Source: Cryptomeria japonica (lineage: Eukaryota; Streptophyta; Pinopsida; Cupressales; Cupressaceae). From it: a stretch of 64,000 nt of DNA. The notes under the pieces were generated by a model. The model was not told where the DNA came from. It did not search any database and saw nothing but the letters and a program-made list of their open reading frames with translations. Position numbers and translations under genes: made by a program. This document shows, piece after piece, positions 23,066 to 36,400 of this stretch (position 1 is its first letter; the number at the start of each line of letters is the position of its first letter). The stretch spans positions 22,484,047 through 22,548,046 of the forward strand of contig NC_081405.1 in NCBI RefSeq assembly GCF_030272615.1. Direction: 5' to 3'.

Positions 23066-26000
23066 GACATCAATGACAAAACCATACCAAAATACTAACA
23101 ATCTCCCCCTTTGGCATTGATGGCAACACAAGATGGAAAAACCATCAAAGTGCCAAAACAAAATTGTCAAATACCAAAAACCAACAATCTCCCAAAAAAA
23201 AGATCATAACCAAAAATCAAAATACAGATACAAAGAGTAATAATCTTTCCCAAATAACAATCTCTCCCCCTAGGAGCAACATGTGTTTCCTTGTGTTTTT
23301 CCATACCAATCTCTCCCCCTTTGACATCAAATGCCAAAGTTATTACCAAGCCAAGTTCATACACAAAATACCAATCAATTTAGTATACCAACTACCCCCC
23401 CTAAGAAGTAGCTTCCTCATCAAAGCCGCAGTAAAAGATTTCTCTGTTAATTCTACTAGTTGATGACAAACATCAACTTCCTAAGTCTCTACCGATGGGG
23501 GTATGACCCCAAGCTGGTCTCTGAGATATTCAAAAGTCTCCTTAGGCAGAGGTTTAGTGAAGATATTTGCAATCTACTCTTTAGTATTCACATAAACCAG
23601 TTTTATCTCTTTTGCTTTAACATTTTCCCTTAGAAAATTTAGTTTGATAGAAACATGTTTGGTTTTAGAATGTAATACCGGATTCTTGGATATATCAATT
23701 GTTGCAGTGTTATCACAATAGATAGTAATAGGTTCCTTGCATTTTACCTTTATGTCTTTCAACATTTGCTTAAGCCATAATACCTGTGTACAGTTAGTTG
23801 TTGCTGCAACATATTCTGATTCTGTTGTTGATAAAAATGTACAACTTTGTTTCTTACTCAACCAAGAAACTAGTATGCTTCCAAGAAAGAATGCACCACC
23901 GGTGGTGCTTTTTCTATCATCCACATCTCCTGTCCAATTTGCATCTGTTTATGCACATAATTCAAAGTTTTCATCTCTAGGATACCATAATCCAAGATTT
24001 ATAGTGCCTTGTAAGTACCAGAAAGTCCTTTTTACTATTGATTCATGATTTTCTCTAAGATTACTCTGAAATCTTGAAACAATACATACTGCATTCATAA
24101 GATCAGGTCTGGTTTGTGTCAAATACAGTAAACCTCCTATCATAGATTTGTATCTAGTTGGATTAACAAGTGTAGATTCATCCCTTAGTGATAGTTTGTC
24201 ATTTGTAGTCATAGGTGTGCTTACTGGTTTAGAGTTCTCCATCCCAAATTTCCTTAGTAACTCTTTTAAGTACTTGGATTGACTCAAGAATACACCTTTG
24301 TCAATCTATGAAATCTGCAATCCTAAAAAGAATTTTATTTCTCCAATCATAGACATTTCAAATTCTTGCTACATTTTAATAGAAAAGTCTTTACACAATC
24401 CGTCTTCTCCTCCAAAGATTATATCATCAACAAAAACTTCTATAACCAAGATGTCATCATTAGTCACTTTATAGTATAAGTTGTTGTCAACATTACCTTT
24501 AGAAAAACCAATTTTCAAAAGATACTTATCCAATCTTGCATACCAAGCTCTTGGAGCTTGCTTTAATCCATACAAAGATTTTCTTAACCTACAAACCATA
24601 TCTTTGTTATCTGTCAAAGAAAATCCATCAGGTTGTTCAATGTAAACTTCTTCTTCAAGATCTCCATTAAAAAATGCACATTTAATATCCATTTGATATA
24701 CTTTATAGTTCTTGTGTGCTGCAAAAGCCAAAAATAATCTGACTGCCTCAATTCAAGCTATCGGTACAAAGGTTTCATTATAATCAATTCCTTCTTTTTG
24801 AGAATATCCCTTACACAATAGTCTTTCTTTATTTCTGATAACCTTACCATCTTCATTAATTTTGTTTCTAAATACCCATTTGGTTCCAATTACATTTTTA
24901 TCTTTATGTCAGGGAACTAATGTCCAAGTGTTATTCTTCTCAATTTGTTCTAATTCTTCTTCCATAGCTTTAGTCCAATATTTATCTTCACATGTCTCAT
25001 TAACAGATGATGGTTCAATTTGAGAAATAAGACATACCTCTTCATTTGCCAATCTTCCTCTTGTCATAACTCCTTTGTACTTGTTTCCAATTATCTGATC
25101 TTCATAATGATTCAGTCTTACATACCGAGGTGTCTTTGTTTGCCGTTGTTCCTTAGTTACTATGGATTTTTAAGATGATACCGGTGTAACTGGATCTTCA
25201 TTCTGTACCGGTGGATTCAGTGTGGGTTCATTTGTCAAGATTTATGTTGCCAGTTCAGAGTCTATATACCTTGAAGTTCCTCTGAATTGTTCATCAATCT
25301 TTACATTTGTACTCTCAACAATTTTCTGCAATCTTTTGTTAAAACATCTATATGCCTTGCTCTTAGATGAATAACCAAGAAATATTCCTTCATCACTTCT
25401 AGGATCAAATTTGCCAATATACTCATCTCTTCTGATATAACATTTGCTTCCAAATATTCTAAAATATTTAAGAGTAGGAGTAATACCAAACCATAGTTCA
25501 TGAGGGGTCTTACCGATTTCACCTTTGATGTATAGATCGATGTACTTACTGCCTCTCTCCAATATGCATGTGGTAGGTTTGCTTCTAATAACATACTTCT
25601 AGCTGCATCCAGGATAGTTCTGTTTTTCCTTTCAACAACTCCATTTTGTTGTGGTGTCTAAGGTGTTGATAGCTGTCTTCTGATTCCATTCATTTCACAG
25701 AATGTATTAAATTCCTTAGATGTAAATTCTCCTCCTTGATCTGATCTTAAACATTTGATTTTCTTACCGGTTTCATTTTCTACCATTGCTTTGAACAATT
25801 TGAACTTTCCAAGTGCTTCTGATTTTTCTCTAAGAAAAGTAACCCAACACATTCTAGAATAGTCATCAATGATTAACATAAAATATCTATCACCTTGTAA
25901 GCTTTTAGTTCTAGCTAGACCACATAAATCAATGTGAATTAAATCAAGAGCATTATTGGATTTTTCTGGAATACTTTTGAAACTAGCTCTAACTTGTTTT

Positions 26001-27651
26001 CCAAATTGACATTCCTTACATACTGTATTGTGAGGTTTGACAATTTTAGGTAAATCTCTAACTGCCTTAATAGTACTGATTTTTACTATGCAATCAAAGT
26101 TTACATGATAGAGTCTCTTATGCCATAGCCAACTTTCATCAATATGTGCAATCAAGCATGTATTTTCACTATTATTCAAATGAAAGATATTACCTCTAGT
26201 CTGATTTTCGATTGCAATTTCTAAACCAATTCTATTCATGATTTTGCATTTACCATTTTTGAATTGTAACTGAAATCCTTTCTCAACTAATTGGCCAACA
26301 TTCAAAAGATTATGCTTTAAACCTTCAACATAGTAAACATTGTCAGTATTATGCTTACCATCAGGAGATATTGTACCCTTACCTTTGATCAAACAAGCTT
26401 TATCATCTCCAAATCTTACTAAGCCTCCATTGTATTCTTGAAAGTTCAAGAATTTACCTGTATCTCCTGTCATATAATGTGAGCATCCTGAATCAATGAT
26501 CCACTCATCCTTTACTTCAACTTTAGTTGCCAAGGCCTATTCTACTGGTTGAGCAGTAGGTGCTAGTTGATCTTCTATTATAGCAATAAAAACCCATCCA
26601 TTGTCTATCGGATCCTCATCAGAATCATCAATCACACCTTCATCAGCAATGTAAAGAGATTTGTCTTTATTCTTCTTAAATCTGTATATTTGATATTCAG
26701 GGTTGGGCTTGTATGTTCTTCTAGCTTCTTCTCTTAGTCTAGCATGTCTATCAGGGCATCTTGAAGCCATATGACCAATCTTATTGCAGTTGAAACATTT
26801 AAAGGGTTCTTTACCTTCATACTTACTTCCAACTGGACCTTTAGGCATTTTCCTTGCAAATAGTGCTTCAAGTTCTTCATTTTTTTTCCTGCTTTCTTCA
26901 AGTTCTCTTGCATAAAAGGCTTTCCAATCAGATTTGTCAAATGATGATGCAGATGATGTTGATGCTTTAAAAGCTAAATCTATCTTTATAGTAGCAACAT
27001 GACCAAATTCCTCAATTTCAAAAGCTAAAAGTTTTCCAATCAATGTATCCCTAGTTACTGATGTATTAGGCATTGTTCTTAACTCATTTATAGCAGTAAC
27101 CTTCATTTTACTCTTAAAACTTTTGAAACAATTTCATCTTCACTTAAAGTTCCTCCACAACATTTAATACCCAAAATAATTTCATTAACTCTTTCCATAA
27201 AAGCAGAAATCTTTTCATCTTCTTCCATTTTCAGATGTTCATACCTGACCCAGAAGCTTTCAAGTTTTGCAATTTTGACTGTGGAATCTCCTTCATTCAG
27301 TGTTTCCAAATGATCTCAAATAGATTTAGCAGTAGACCTATATGATAATCCCATGATTTGTTGATCTGATAATACGCTCAAAAGTGTTTCTCTTGCTTTG
27401 CAATAATTTTCTTCATCTTTAGTCAAGTTAGGTGGATTGGGCTGACTGGAAGTGGGAGCAGTATAACCATTCTTTGTAACATCCTAGATGTCCTTTCCAA
27501 TGTAATTCAAATGTGTCTCCATTCTGATCTTCCATATGCCATAGTTGGTTCTATCAAGTTTAGGACTATCCTTCCTAAAATAGTTAGTAGACATTAGATC
27601 TCCTCAAGTTGTTAAACTTCTACAAAAAGAGGACTAGGCTCTGATACCAAT

Positions 27652-28711
27652 TGTTAGGTCCCGGAGACAACTGAGAGGGGGAGGGTGAATTAGTTGTATA
27701 ATGAATTTAAACCAAAAACAACTTAATCAACTTTCTACTTAATACCAGTGAAACAGTCTGTTATACCGGTGGACAGTTTTATCAGATAATTGCAATATCT
27801 GTAAAGATTAATGCATGAAACAAAAAGATAAAGTCATCCACAACACATAACACCAATATTTGTACGTGGAAACCCTATAAGGGGAAAAACCACAGTGGGA
27901 AACCTTACCCACAATTAGATGATACTACTGCAGATAGTAAGTGTATACAAATGGGGTCTGCACATGCAGAAAGGCCAAGTGCCTAGAGCTCACTGCTCAA
28001 ACACAAAATGGGAGTCACACTAACTACAATTGGATGGTTAAATCCAATAAGAATGTACTACTCAAAATAGCATCTTCATATGCTGGATTTAGTATTGGTG
28101 TAGTTCTGATTGTCTTCACAAAAACCCTCCTTCAACTTCAAATGATGTCTACGTGTATAGCTCTGCTTATTCTCGCATATACCCTCACACAATCCTTTTT
28201 CACATTACACATCCGATCTTACAAATAAGATCTTACATTTATACCATACCATAAGACCAATTTTAGTAGGTCGCTCTAAAGGATAATACAATAAAATCAT
28301 TTTGCAAATAAATTAATACTTGATGCAATAACTGATTCACCATGTCGGCTTAATGCATTTACAACAATAATAAGTCATCTTCATAGCATGCCATGCTGAT
28401 CTGGAAAAGATAAACCTGCCGGTGTATAACCTGGACCTATTTACCGGTAATAGAAAATATGCAAATACGAATATGCCAATTAACAAAACTCCAAGACAAG
28501 GTGTTCACATGATGTCTTCAACATAACCAAGTGTTTTCCATGGCCTTCCAAGTGCCAGTGATCATTATATCCTGTCGGTGTACCAGATACCAGTGACTGT
28601 GCATAAGTCACTTGCTTGCCGGTGAATGTTGTTGATTCTCCAAAGTGTCAAAGTTGATAAGTGTTTAGTAGGTGTTGACATCAATGACAAAACCATACCA
28701 AAATACCAACA
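27652..28711 (-). repeat. 5' LTR of element A
   Basis: On the minus strand it starts TGTTGGTATTTTGG and ends CCTAACA. It carries a ~30-bp block near 27880 that the other LTR lacks, lying between two GGAAACC repeats, so probably a deletion in the other copy. Confidence 0.9.
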
Positions 28712-31700
28712 TATATATTGCCACCCCCAACAATTGTACACATACAAACAATATTCGTTCTTATTAAATAATACTTGTTTAGATGAGCACCTAATTTTAT
28801 AAATAGCTATTATATCTTATATAAAGCAAAGAAGTATTGATTACACTTGTTAATGAATCTATTTATGATTTTTTTATATGGCATTCATAAGCTCTCATGT
28901 GTTCATGTAAAGTTCCATCTTGATAAACATCTAGTTAATCATTGATTTATATATAGAATAATTAATGATAATATATAGTATAACTAATCTGCAAGATTAA
29001 ATCTTATAAACATAAGTACTATACCAACACTAGGATCCCGTCTAACTATTTTCCCCTCTCCCAATTAGATATAATTTTCTTAATTTGTATATCCTCAGTT
29101 AAAACTTAAATTATAATATTTTAATTTTACTTAAGTATTATGAGGATAATATCAATATATTGTAATAATGAAATATGTATATCAATGTTTTTTATTAATA
29201 TAAGTGGGGCAAGGCCCCAACCCTTACAAATCAGTATTAAAAAATATCAAAACCAAAGGCTTGGAGGGAAAGCCAACAAAGCACTGCACAGACAAAATTA
29301 ACTTTTGACAAGGTTGAAACCTTATTACAAAGGAAACAACTAGTACCCAAGAGATGCCAAATTTAGGACTGAGCAGGATTAGGAACAACCTTAGCCAACT
29401 TTACATCTTTCTTCCTTCTTTCTACTATTGTTTAGCCAAATTTATCATCAACAAAAGAAGGTGTGGCAACTGGAATATAGTAAGATAGAACAACATTATT
29501 AGGGAGAATAGCATTATCAAAAGAAAGAACAAATGAATCCTTAAATCTACAATGAACTTCAAAAAAATTGTCTGAAGCAGATTTAGATTAGAAAACATTA
29601 GCTAGAGAAACAATAGAATAAAACTTAATCATAACGTCTACCTTTTTAATGTTAGAAGAAAATTTAGGCTAGTAAACAACACCAAAAAGAATTTGTAGTA
29701 GAATGGAAAGGAGCCAAAATAACTAGAGCAAAAGGAAGCCCCAAATCCTTGAACACATCAATTAAGCCAAGAGGAAAAACCTCAAGAATGGCCAGTTTTG
29801 AAATATCTTCATAAATAAAATCAAGAAAAATTGTGAGGTGGTCACACAGGACATTTTCCCACCAAGTTGAGCATGACTTCATACGAGCACTACAAGATTA
29901 GTCAGAAGCCAAATGCCTTGTATAAAAGAGGTGCCTGCAATGAAATGGGATCCCCTGATAGACCACCAACTGACACTAAGACCTATCATTAACCTATAGA
30001 ATGACCTCTCTACGAAGAGCCTTTGAAATATCAACTTCAACTAAAATATGACCAAAATTATCAATAGCCTCATAAGCTTCATCACAACAGAAATGAAGGG
30101 GAAGATAAGAAAATCTTACCCACATAGGCAAAATATCAGTATAATCTTTCAAAGGATTCAAAGAAGAAACCCAGGGTCAAAATATCTATGTTAATTTCTT
30201 ATTAATTTTGTGGGAGAATGGTTTAATGTATTTGTATGTTGGCAAATAATGTAATGTTTTGTCTTTTATAAAGTTGAGCTTCTTCTTCCATGCTCCTTAC
30301 TTATTTACATATATTCTCCCATATTTATCATCATTATCCATATACAAACTTATTTTGATATACTCACTCAAATTATGTATTTATTTGCCTATATAGGCAA
30401 CCATCATCATATATTTAAATATTATCCACCTTGATTTGTATATACTGCCTCTTAAATCAATTCAGTAAATAAACGATCAATCCTATACTTGTAGACCTTG
30501 CTAGTTTGAATAAAGTCAAGTGTACCTAAAAAATCCCTAGTTAAGGCTTCTTCAAATGTTAACTTAGGTTCTCAATTTTATTTCTAAATTTTTTATTTGT
30601 CTAGATAAGATTTAAAGCTTAGCTTATTTTTTAAAACTTTTATTTACTTCTTGGCCTATGTCATTTGATATTTATGTCATTTTAGTTAATCATACCGCAT
30701 CACAACTTGTTTATATAAGTTACAAGAACATTGCATATTTATAATCTATCTCATATATAAATATTCAAATAAAACTCATTTACTTGACAGTATTCAAAAC
30801 TTTAAATTCAAAACCCTTAAATTTTTACTTTAAATTCAAAACTTGGCCAAATCTTGTCCATTGTTTCCTACCCAGAGTTGAAGAACACACATTTATAAGA
30901 TTTATTGTTTCCCTTGTATTTAAATGAATTAGTTAGAGTTTATTTTACATATCATCACATTTGATCATTTCAAGAAATAATGTGTGTACAACATTCTAGA
31001 AATACTTTAATTATAGATTCTAAAATGAATTAAAATATTGACAATCATTCTAGGACATTAGTATGCTTGAAGAGTGTTGTATTTAATAATTGACATAATT
31101 TTATAAGGCTAGTCATCCTTAGAGGTATACCTAAGAGAACTTGTTCCATAATGATATAATGACAAAAGAGCGGATTTGACTAATTAGGAACTAGAAGCAA
31201 ATATTCATCTAAATCATTTCCATGTGTAGAGATCAAATATGGACTCATAAAATCAACCTAGAGCTAGACCCAATCCTACATAAAGTTGATTGATTATTCA
31301 AATCCCAAGAAAAAGTACAAATAAAGATTTACCTTCTCTAGTCCCAAGACATTCAAATTTCAATACCTATAGTAAAATTACACATCATCTTCTTATGTAG
31401 AGAGATAAGTGTCATCAAAATTCTTTACATTAAACATTATAATTAATATTTTATGTCTTAATTTATGATATTCATCACCTAGAATATTGTTCTATTTATT
31501 TTATCACGTGTTTTTTTCTTATGTCAATTAGTTATTTTAAATAGTACTTTTATTTTCGGAAAAAGATATTTTTTCCTTTATATTTTTGGTGAGTTCATCT
31601 GTTCTTATAAGATAATTATCTCTAGGGTTTTTCATCAATATTTATGTTTTTTATCTATATAACTATGATTTATTATCTACTTTTAAGTTTTCAACACTAA

Positions 31701-31720
31701 TCTACATATGTTTATGCTAT
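28712..31720 (+). repeat. Foldback-family repeat, right piece
   Basis: Continues the repeat begun at 17080 and matches 7150-8800 (for example CTTGTTAATGAATCTATTTA at about 28846 and about 7234). The part equivalent to 4460-7145 is missing, so the other copy's debris postdates the common ancestor or was deleted here. A LINE fragment interrupts it at 29188-30180. No gene. Confidence 0.7.
29188..30180 (-). mobile_element. LINE fragment with DUF4283-type ORF1 remnant
   Basis: On the minus strand, about 30180-30000 reads LPMWVRFSYLPLHFCCDEAY and continues to LVEVDISKALRREVIL, the layout of the DUF4283 RNA-binding region of plant L1 LINE ORF1; a WVVYQGIPFHCRHLF-type piece follows, like the degraded CCHC knuckle. 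The left end (3' end of the LINE) carries GGGTTGGGGCCTTGCCCC, then an A/T-rich tail. Short ATATCAATG/ATATCTATG matches at the edges may be the target duplication. Stop codons interrupt the frame and ORF2 is absent: a truncated, dead copy. Confidence 0.6.
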
Positions 31721-32530
31721 TTTTTAAGACTGGTTGTGTTGTACAGGGGCTTGCCTAAGTCAAGCTTCGTGTTGATGTTTCCACCTCCCTAACAGCTAAC
31801 AATGATGAAAAAGAGTGTGTGTGTCCTAAGGAAGACATAAGAAAATCAATAATGGAAATTGATTAAATGAAATTTTTATACCTTAGATATGAAACCCTTT
31901 ATGGAGTTTAACAAAAAGGTGTTGATGCAATGCTATGGAATTCCTACAATTGAATATAACAAAACATGATAAACATGAAATCATACTTCAATGATGAATA
32001 TTGTATTTTGCTTCTCAATATGTTGAAAGCTTAGTATTAGAATGTTTGAATGCTATTAGAATCAATTAGCCCTTATGAATTATAGAAGATGTGCTTTATA
32101 TAAGGATCACAAGGTATTTTTGATAAAAAGTCAACACTAAACAATCAAGTGCGAAGATTGAGACTAGATTTTAATATGTGAAGGTTGACACTAGCAATCC
32201 AAGCATTTTAAGATATTTTGGGGAAGACATGTGTACTAAGCACCCTAGTCCTCCCAAAATTACCTCCCCAAAAGAGAAATGTGAGTATCAAGGTTTGTGA
32301 TGTTAGATAGGGTCTTAATTTTGACATTTGATGATGATTAAGTTGCAGGATAAATAACAAAGTTTTAGATTACGATAGGGCCCAAATAGGCTTAAAATGA
32401 TCTAAGAAAAGGGCGCACTAAAGAAGCTACCAAATTGTTAGTCCCCCCCCACAATTTTTCTCTTTTAAATATTCATACTCGCAGGTTGTCTTTTGTGCCT
32501 TTACTTTCGTCAGGTCATTTGTTTTCCCTC
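31720..32530. other. No gene recognised
   Basis: AT-rich sequence without open frames of note. A C run (GTCCCCCCCCACAA, about 32442-32455) has an approximate complement at about 36829 (TTGTGGGGGGTCT), at the far side of the coding element to the right. Confidence 0.35.
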
Positions 32531-32533
32531 GTA

Positions 32534-32957
32534 CTTGAACCGTTGAACTCTTTCTAAAAAGTTCAAATGGTTCAAGGTTCAAAGCGCGTTTTGTAAAAGA
32601 GTCATTTGTGGTCTTTGTCGTCATGTGAACAAGTGCGCTTTGTTTGTGGTCTTTGAAGTTTTGAACACGTTGAACTTTTTGTCCAAAGGTTCAAAGTTCA
32701 AAATGCCTTTTGTGAGTCGCGGCAATGTATCGTTATATAACGAGCGTGGGTCCATATGTTTTAAGTTGATAAGAGGTCTTGAACCTTGAACCAAATCTCA
32801 AGCGGTTCAAAAGGTTCAAGGTTCATGTTAAATAGTTCCCTTTTGTGTTTCTTTTTCCCGGTGTTGTTGTGTGTGCCACTCGCTCACTGTTATATCTCTT
32901 AAATGAACTTGAACCGTTGAATTTTTTGTCAAAAGGTTCAAATGGCTCAAGGTTCAT
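32534..32957. repeat. Array of four hairpins at ~123-bp spacing, GGTTCAA-based stems
   Basis: Inverted repeats built on CTTGAACC/GGTTCAAG lie at 32534-32576, 32659-32703, 32778-32820 and 32903-32957; start-to-start distances are 125, 119 and 125. Hairpin 1 pairs CTTGAACCGTTGAACT with AGTTCAAATGGTTCAAG around a 10-base loop. Units share TTTTGT at the start of the spacer, but spacer sequence is otherwise diverged, so the stems are conserved better than their surroundings. The array ends about 530 bp before the coding element at 33487. Confidence 0.85.
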
Positions 32958-33486
32958 GGATTCATTTCAAAATTAACTCTAAGGCTTTTTGGTGAAAATA
33001 AAAGCAGCACAACAAGAAGGAATATTCCCTTCTCAATAGTTTAAAATTATAAATATGGAAAGTAATCATGAGTGCATCAAGCTACTTGTGCGGAAGTGAT
33101 GGATAGTTAAGAAGGTGTCAGATTTTTGTCATTTCACCGTTACTTTGCATGCTTGGGTAAATCATGATGAAGTGTGTGTGTGGCTTTATAGATATTTTCT
33201 CATCTGATTAAAGGAAATGTGTGTGAAGTTATTTTCATAATTGAGAAGGTTGCAACTGCCATACTTGAGCAAATTGGGGGCGTCGAAGGTAAAACCAGCT
33301 TTGTTCTCTTGAGGAATTTCTAGTTTTCATGGTGGTAACGGGTAAGTTCAGTTGATTCCTCTTAGTTGTGTTTCTTTAAGTTCTGAGGATTTATCAGTAT
33401 AGAAAAGGAAAATCTCTAAATTGTTGGGGTAGGATACTGCCTTGTTGCTTTTAAAATTTCTTGGTTAAAGGGTATAGATAGGAAGT

Positions 33487-36400
33487 ATGAGGCCAATACT
33501 ACCAAAGCTTGGTCGGACCTCATGTCTAGTGATTATTTTGCCAGAATTAGAAGACACCTCCTTGGTTCATGTAGATTTAGGGGATTTCCTAGAAAGAACT
33601 AAGAACCCTCAGACCGGTTCATTAATGGAGAAAATAGTTAAGAGTGGTCTTGTGGAAGCTGCTGCATTCCTACTTGCCACATCATGTCCGGATTTAGTGA
33701 TGGCATGCATGAACCGATACGACATAGAGAATAGATGCATCAGAACTAGCACTAGTGAATTACTGGTCAAAATCAACAGAGAAATAGTAATGGCGACAAT
33801 GGGAATTCCACACAAGGATGAATATGAGGACGGGACTATTGGGAACTCGTATGCCTACCTCTCAAAAAAGAAGAATAAGTATAGGAGTGTGGTTGCTAGG
33901 AATTGGCTCTTGAAAGTTCAAAAAAGAGGGTCATGGCTACCAAAACCCCTGACTAGAGAGCACTTCATCACAGAAGTGCGAGATATTGTGATACTTTTGA
34001 ACAGGATGAAGGGAAACTCACATTCTTTCTATTGGGAAGATTGGATGTACTTTTTCATCCAAGTGGTGTTATCTAGTGACAGGTATCTTGATTGGTCTCA
34101 AGTAATTGCAGAGAGACTTCATGAAGGGTTGAGTAATTTTCGTGGGAATGCCAGGTTTTTATATGTCTTCTTATCTTTCCTACATACTAGCTTGTACAAG
34201 GGATTGGCCTGGTCTTCCTAATGAACCTTGGATAGATGGGATGAGGGTGTATAATTTTCATCCTCTATAACAAAAACAGAGACACATTGAGCAGTTTGAT
34301 AGATGGAATGGAGTCTTCATAGGAAGACTTGTTTCTGAGCTTCAGGGGAATGTGAACAAGTGGATGTCTATTGAAGCTATGGAATTTGTGCTAGTATATA
34401 TGGAAGTTTCTTTATTCAATTTCCCTGGTTTACTTACATACGGGTAGGTTGTTTTGAGGGCCAACCATTCAAGCTATCCAGGTACACTTTTGACAACTAC
34501 GTGCTTATAGAGGTGAGCAGGCAGTTGGCCCACATTGATAAAAGATTAGGAGCGAAGGGTGAGTCTGGAGTTGTATTCCCAGTTGAACTCGGATACTATA
34601 GATATAAGTTTGTATCAGACGCCTTGAACTTGGAACTAGAGTTCAAAAGGATGAACTTGCAGCCATATGTGGCAAGGCAAAAATTTGATAGTAGGGGTTA
34701 TGCAATGGAGAACCTGAATGTAGATAGTCAGTTTTGTCATGAACCCCAATTAGAGGATTATTGGGAAAACTGCAGTGATGAGTATGAAGTAAGAAAGAGA
34801 CTGTGGTCCAGATTCACTCTACAGCAGATAACTACCATGAGTCTTCCAATTAATATCTCTGGAGTATCAGAAGATACAAAGGAGGATGTTTTAGACCATG
34901 AGTTTGATACAGAAGTCCAAGGAAAACTGATTCCAAAAATTGACTGGAACAAAAAGGAAGATGACAGTATCCAAACCAGAACCTTCAATGTTGTGAGGAG
35001 AATAGAAAGATGGTTGAGAAACCAGAAGTTTAAGGAGGGACCTCACATGTCCTCACATGAATCAAGAATTGATTCACACATTGTGGTTCAATCTCCTATT
35101 TCTGCCACTACGAGATTGTTGATGTTGCAGGTGTTTCAAATCCCGTTGTAGAGAAAATTCAACCTAGATAGACAAAAAGGTCACCATCTTACGGTCTCAC
35201 AGTTGCTCGAGTAACTCAGTCCAGAAGCAAAAAGAAGAGTAGGGAGCCCATCCTGAGATAGGTTATTGTAGACTTGGACCCTAGTGAGGAGCTTGAGGAA
35301 ACAATGGATCTACAGGATCAAGATGAGCTCGAGATACAAGAAATGGACACAAGCAAAGGAGAAGAAAGCCAACAGGACCCCATGAACACCATGGTCATTG
35401 TCACTTCACCAGACGTACAGAAAAACCCACCACGTAAGCGACTTGCGAATGCACCAAGATGGTTGGAAGCTGCCATTGGAAAGAAATAGAGTGTGGTGCC
35501 GGTTACAATCCCAATGGAGGATATGATTAGTAGATGTTTGGGAAAGGTGTCAAAGCCAAACAAACTCAAAACATAGGCAATGCTCGATGTAGATGAAATA
35601 ACTGGTCACTGGATGACCGAAGTAGCTAAACCAATCCCAAGAAAGGATATAGACAAAGCTACTGAGGAGGATTTTGTTGTGGAAAAGATAGATTTGGGGG
35701 TTGCTTCACGGGCTGTAGATGTTAAGCATTTGGAATCATCCACGAAAAGGATAATTTCAAGAACATGGAAGGATGAAAAAGACAAAAGAGAATTGAAACA
35801 AGTTGTTACTTTGATGGCCGAGTATATCAATGCCATCCATGATCCAAACCCCCAACCTTTGTCATAGATACCAGTGTCATTCGACCCTAAATCTCCAGCC
35901 AACCAGAAAATGCTAGATCAAGTTCAAAGGAACAGGGTAGTGACAGAGATGTTCAATAAATGGTTGGACCTGATAATACAATAGGGGTCAGATTATATTA
36001 TTAATCTAGTTAAAGTTTATAAAGATGCTGAAACCGTGAGTAAAGAGCTAGAACTAGAAACGGTCGCCTAGGAGAAAGAAAGGACCAAGTGGGTAGTAGT
36101 CCTTGCACAGATGAACAATGTTCAGAAATATGGAGTGATGAGATTCCTGGCTGAAAAAATGGTGGAGAATTTGGATGATAATTTATTGTACGTGTCAAAG
36201 AAAAATGTGTAATGGCACAATTCGGTCATCAAACAAGGTCATGAAGAATCCACCAAGCTGCTCAAAGAATTGACCGACTTGATCGATACGATGCAGAAAG
36301 ACCTCAAGTGTATCAATATCCAGCTCATGAAGGAGGGCGCCAGGACAATTGAAGAGGCTGCAAACATGACCAGGATTTTTCAAGAGAGAACCCAGTTCAT

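Larger units (their letters stand above)
17162..23100 (-). repeat. 3' LTR of element A, split by element B
   Basis: The LTR body is 17162-18164; after element B it resumes with the duplicated GACAT at 23066-23070 and ends at 23100. Without the insert it is about 1.04 kb, matching the other LTR. Confidence 0.88.
17162..28711 (-). mobile_element. LTR element A: Ty1/copia, all domains present, broken, with nested insertion
   Basis: Flanked by the 5-bp target duplication TATAT (17157-17161 and 28712-28716). The right LTR (5' LTR on the minus strand) is 27652-28711, 1060 bp; the left LTR is 17162-23100 and is split by element B. Next to the right LTR is a TGGTATCAGAGC primer site of initiator-Met-tRNA type; next to the left LTR is the polypurine tract (AAAGGGGGAGA on the minus strand, about 23101-23116). 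Internal order on the minus strand: gag with a CCHC knuckle (about 27.5-26.5 kb), protease with DSG and the pre-integrase zinc region (26.5-26.0), integrase core (26.0-25.2), reverse transcriptase (24.9-23.95) and RNase H (23.9-23.6). The order PR-INT-RT-RH marks copia. Several breaks in the coding part make it inactive. LTR divergence by eye is about 5%, suggesting an insertion some tens of millions of years old at conifer rates. Confidence 0.92.
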
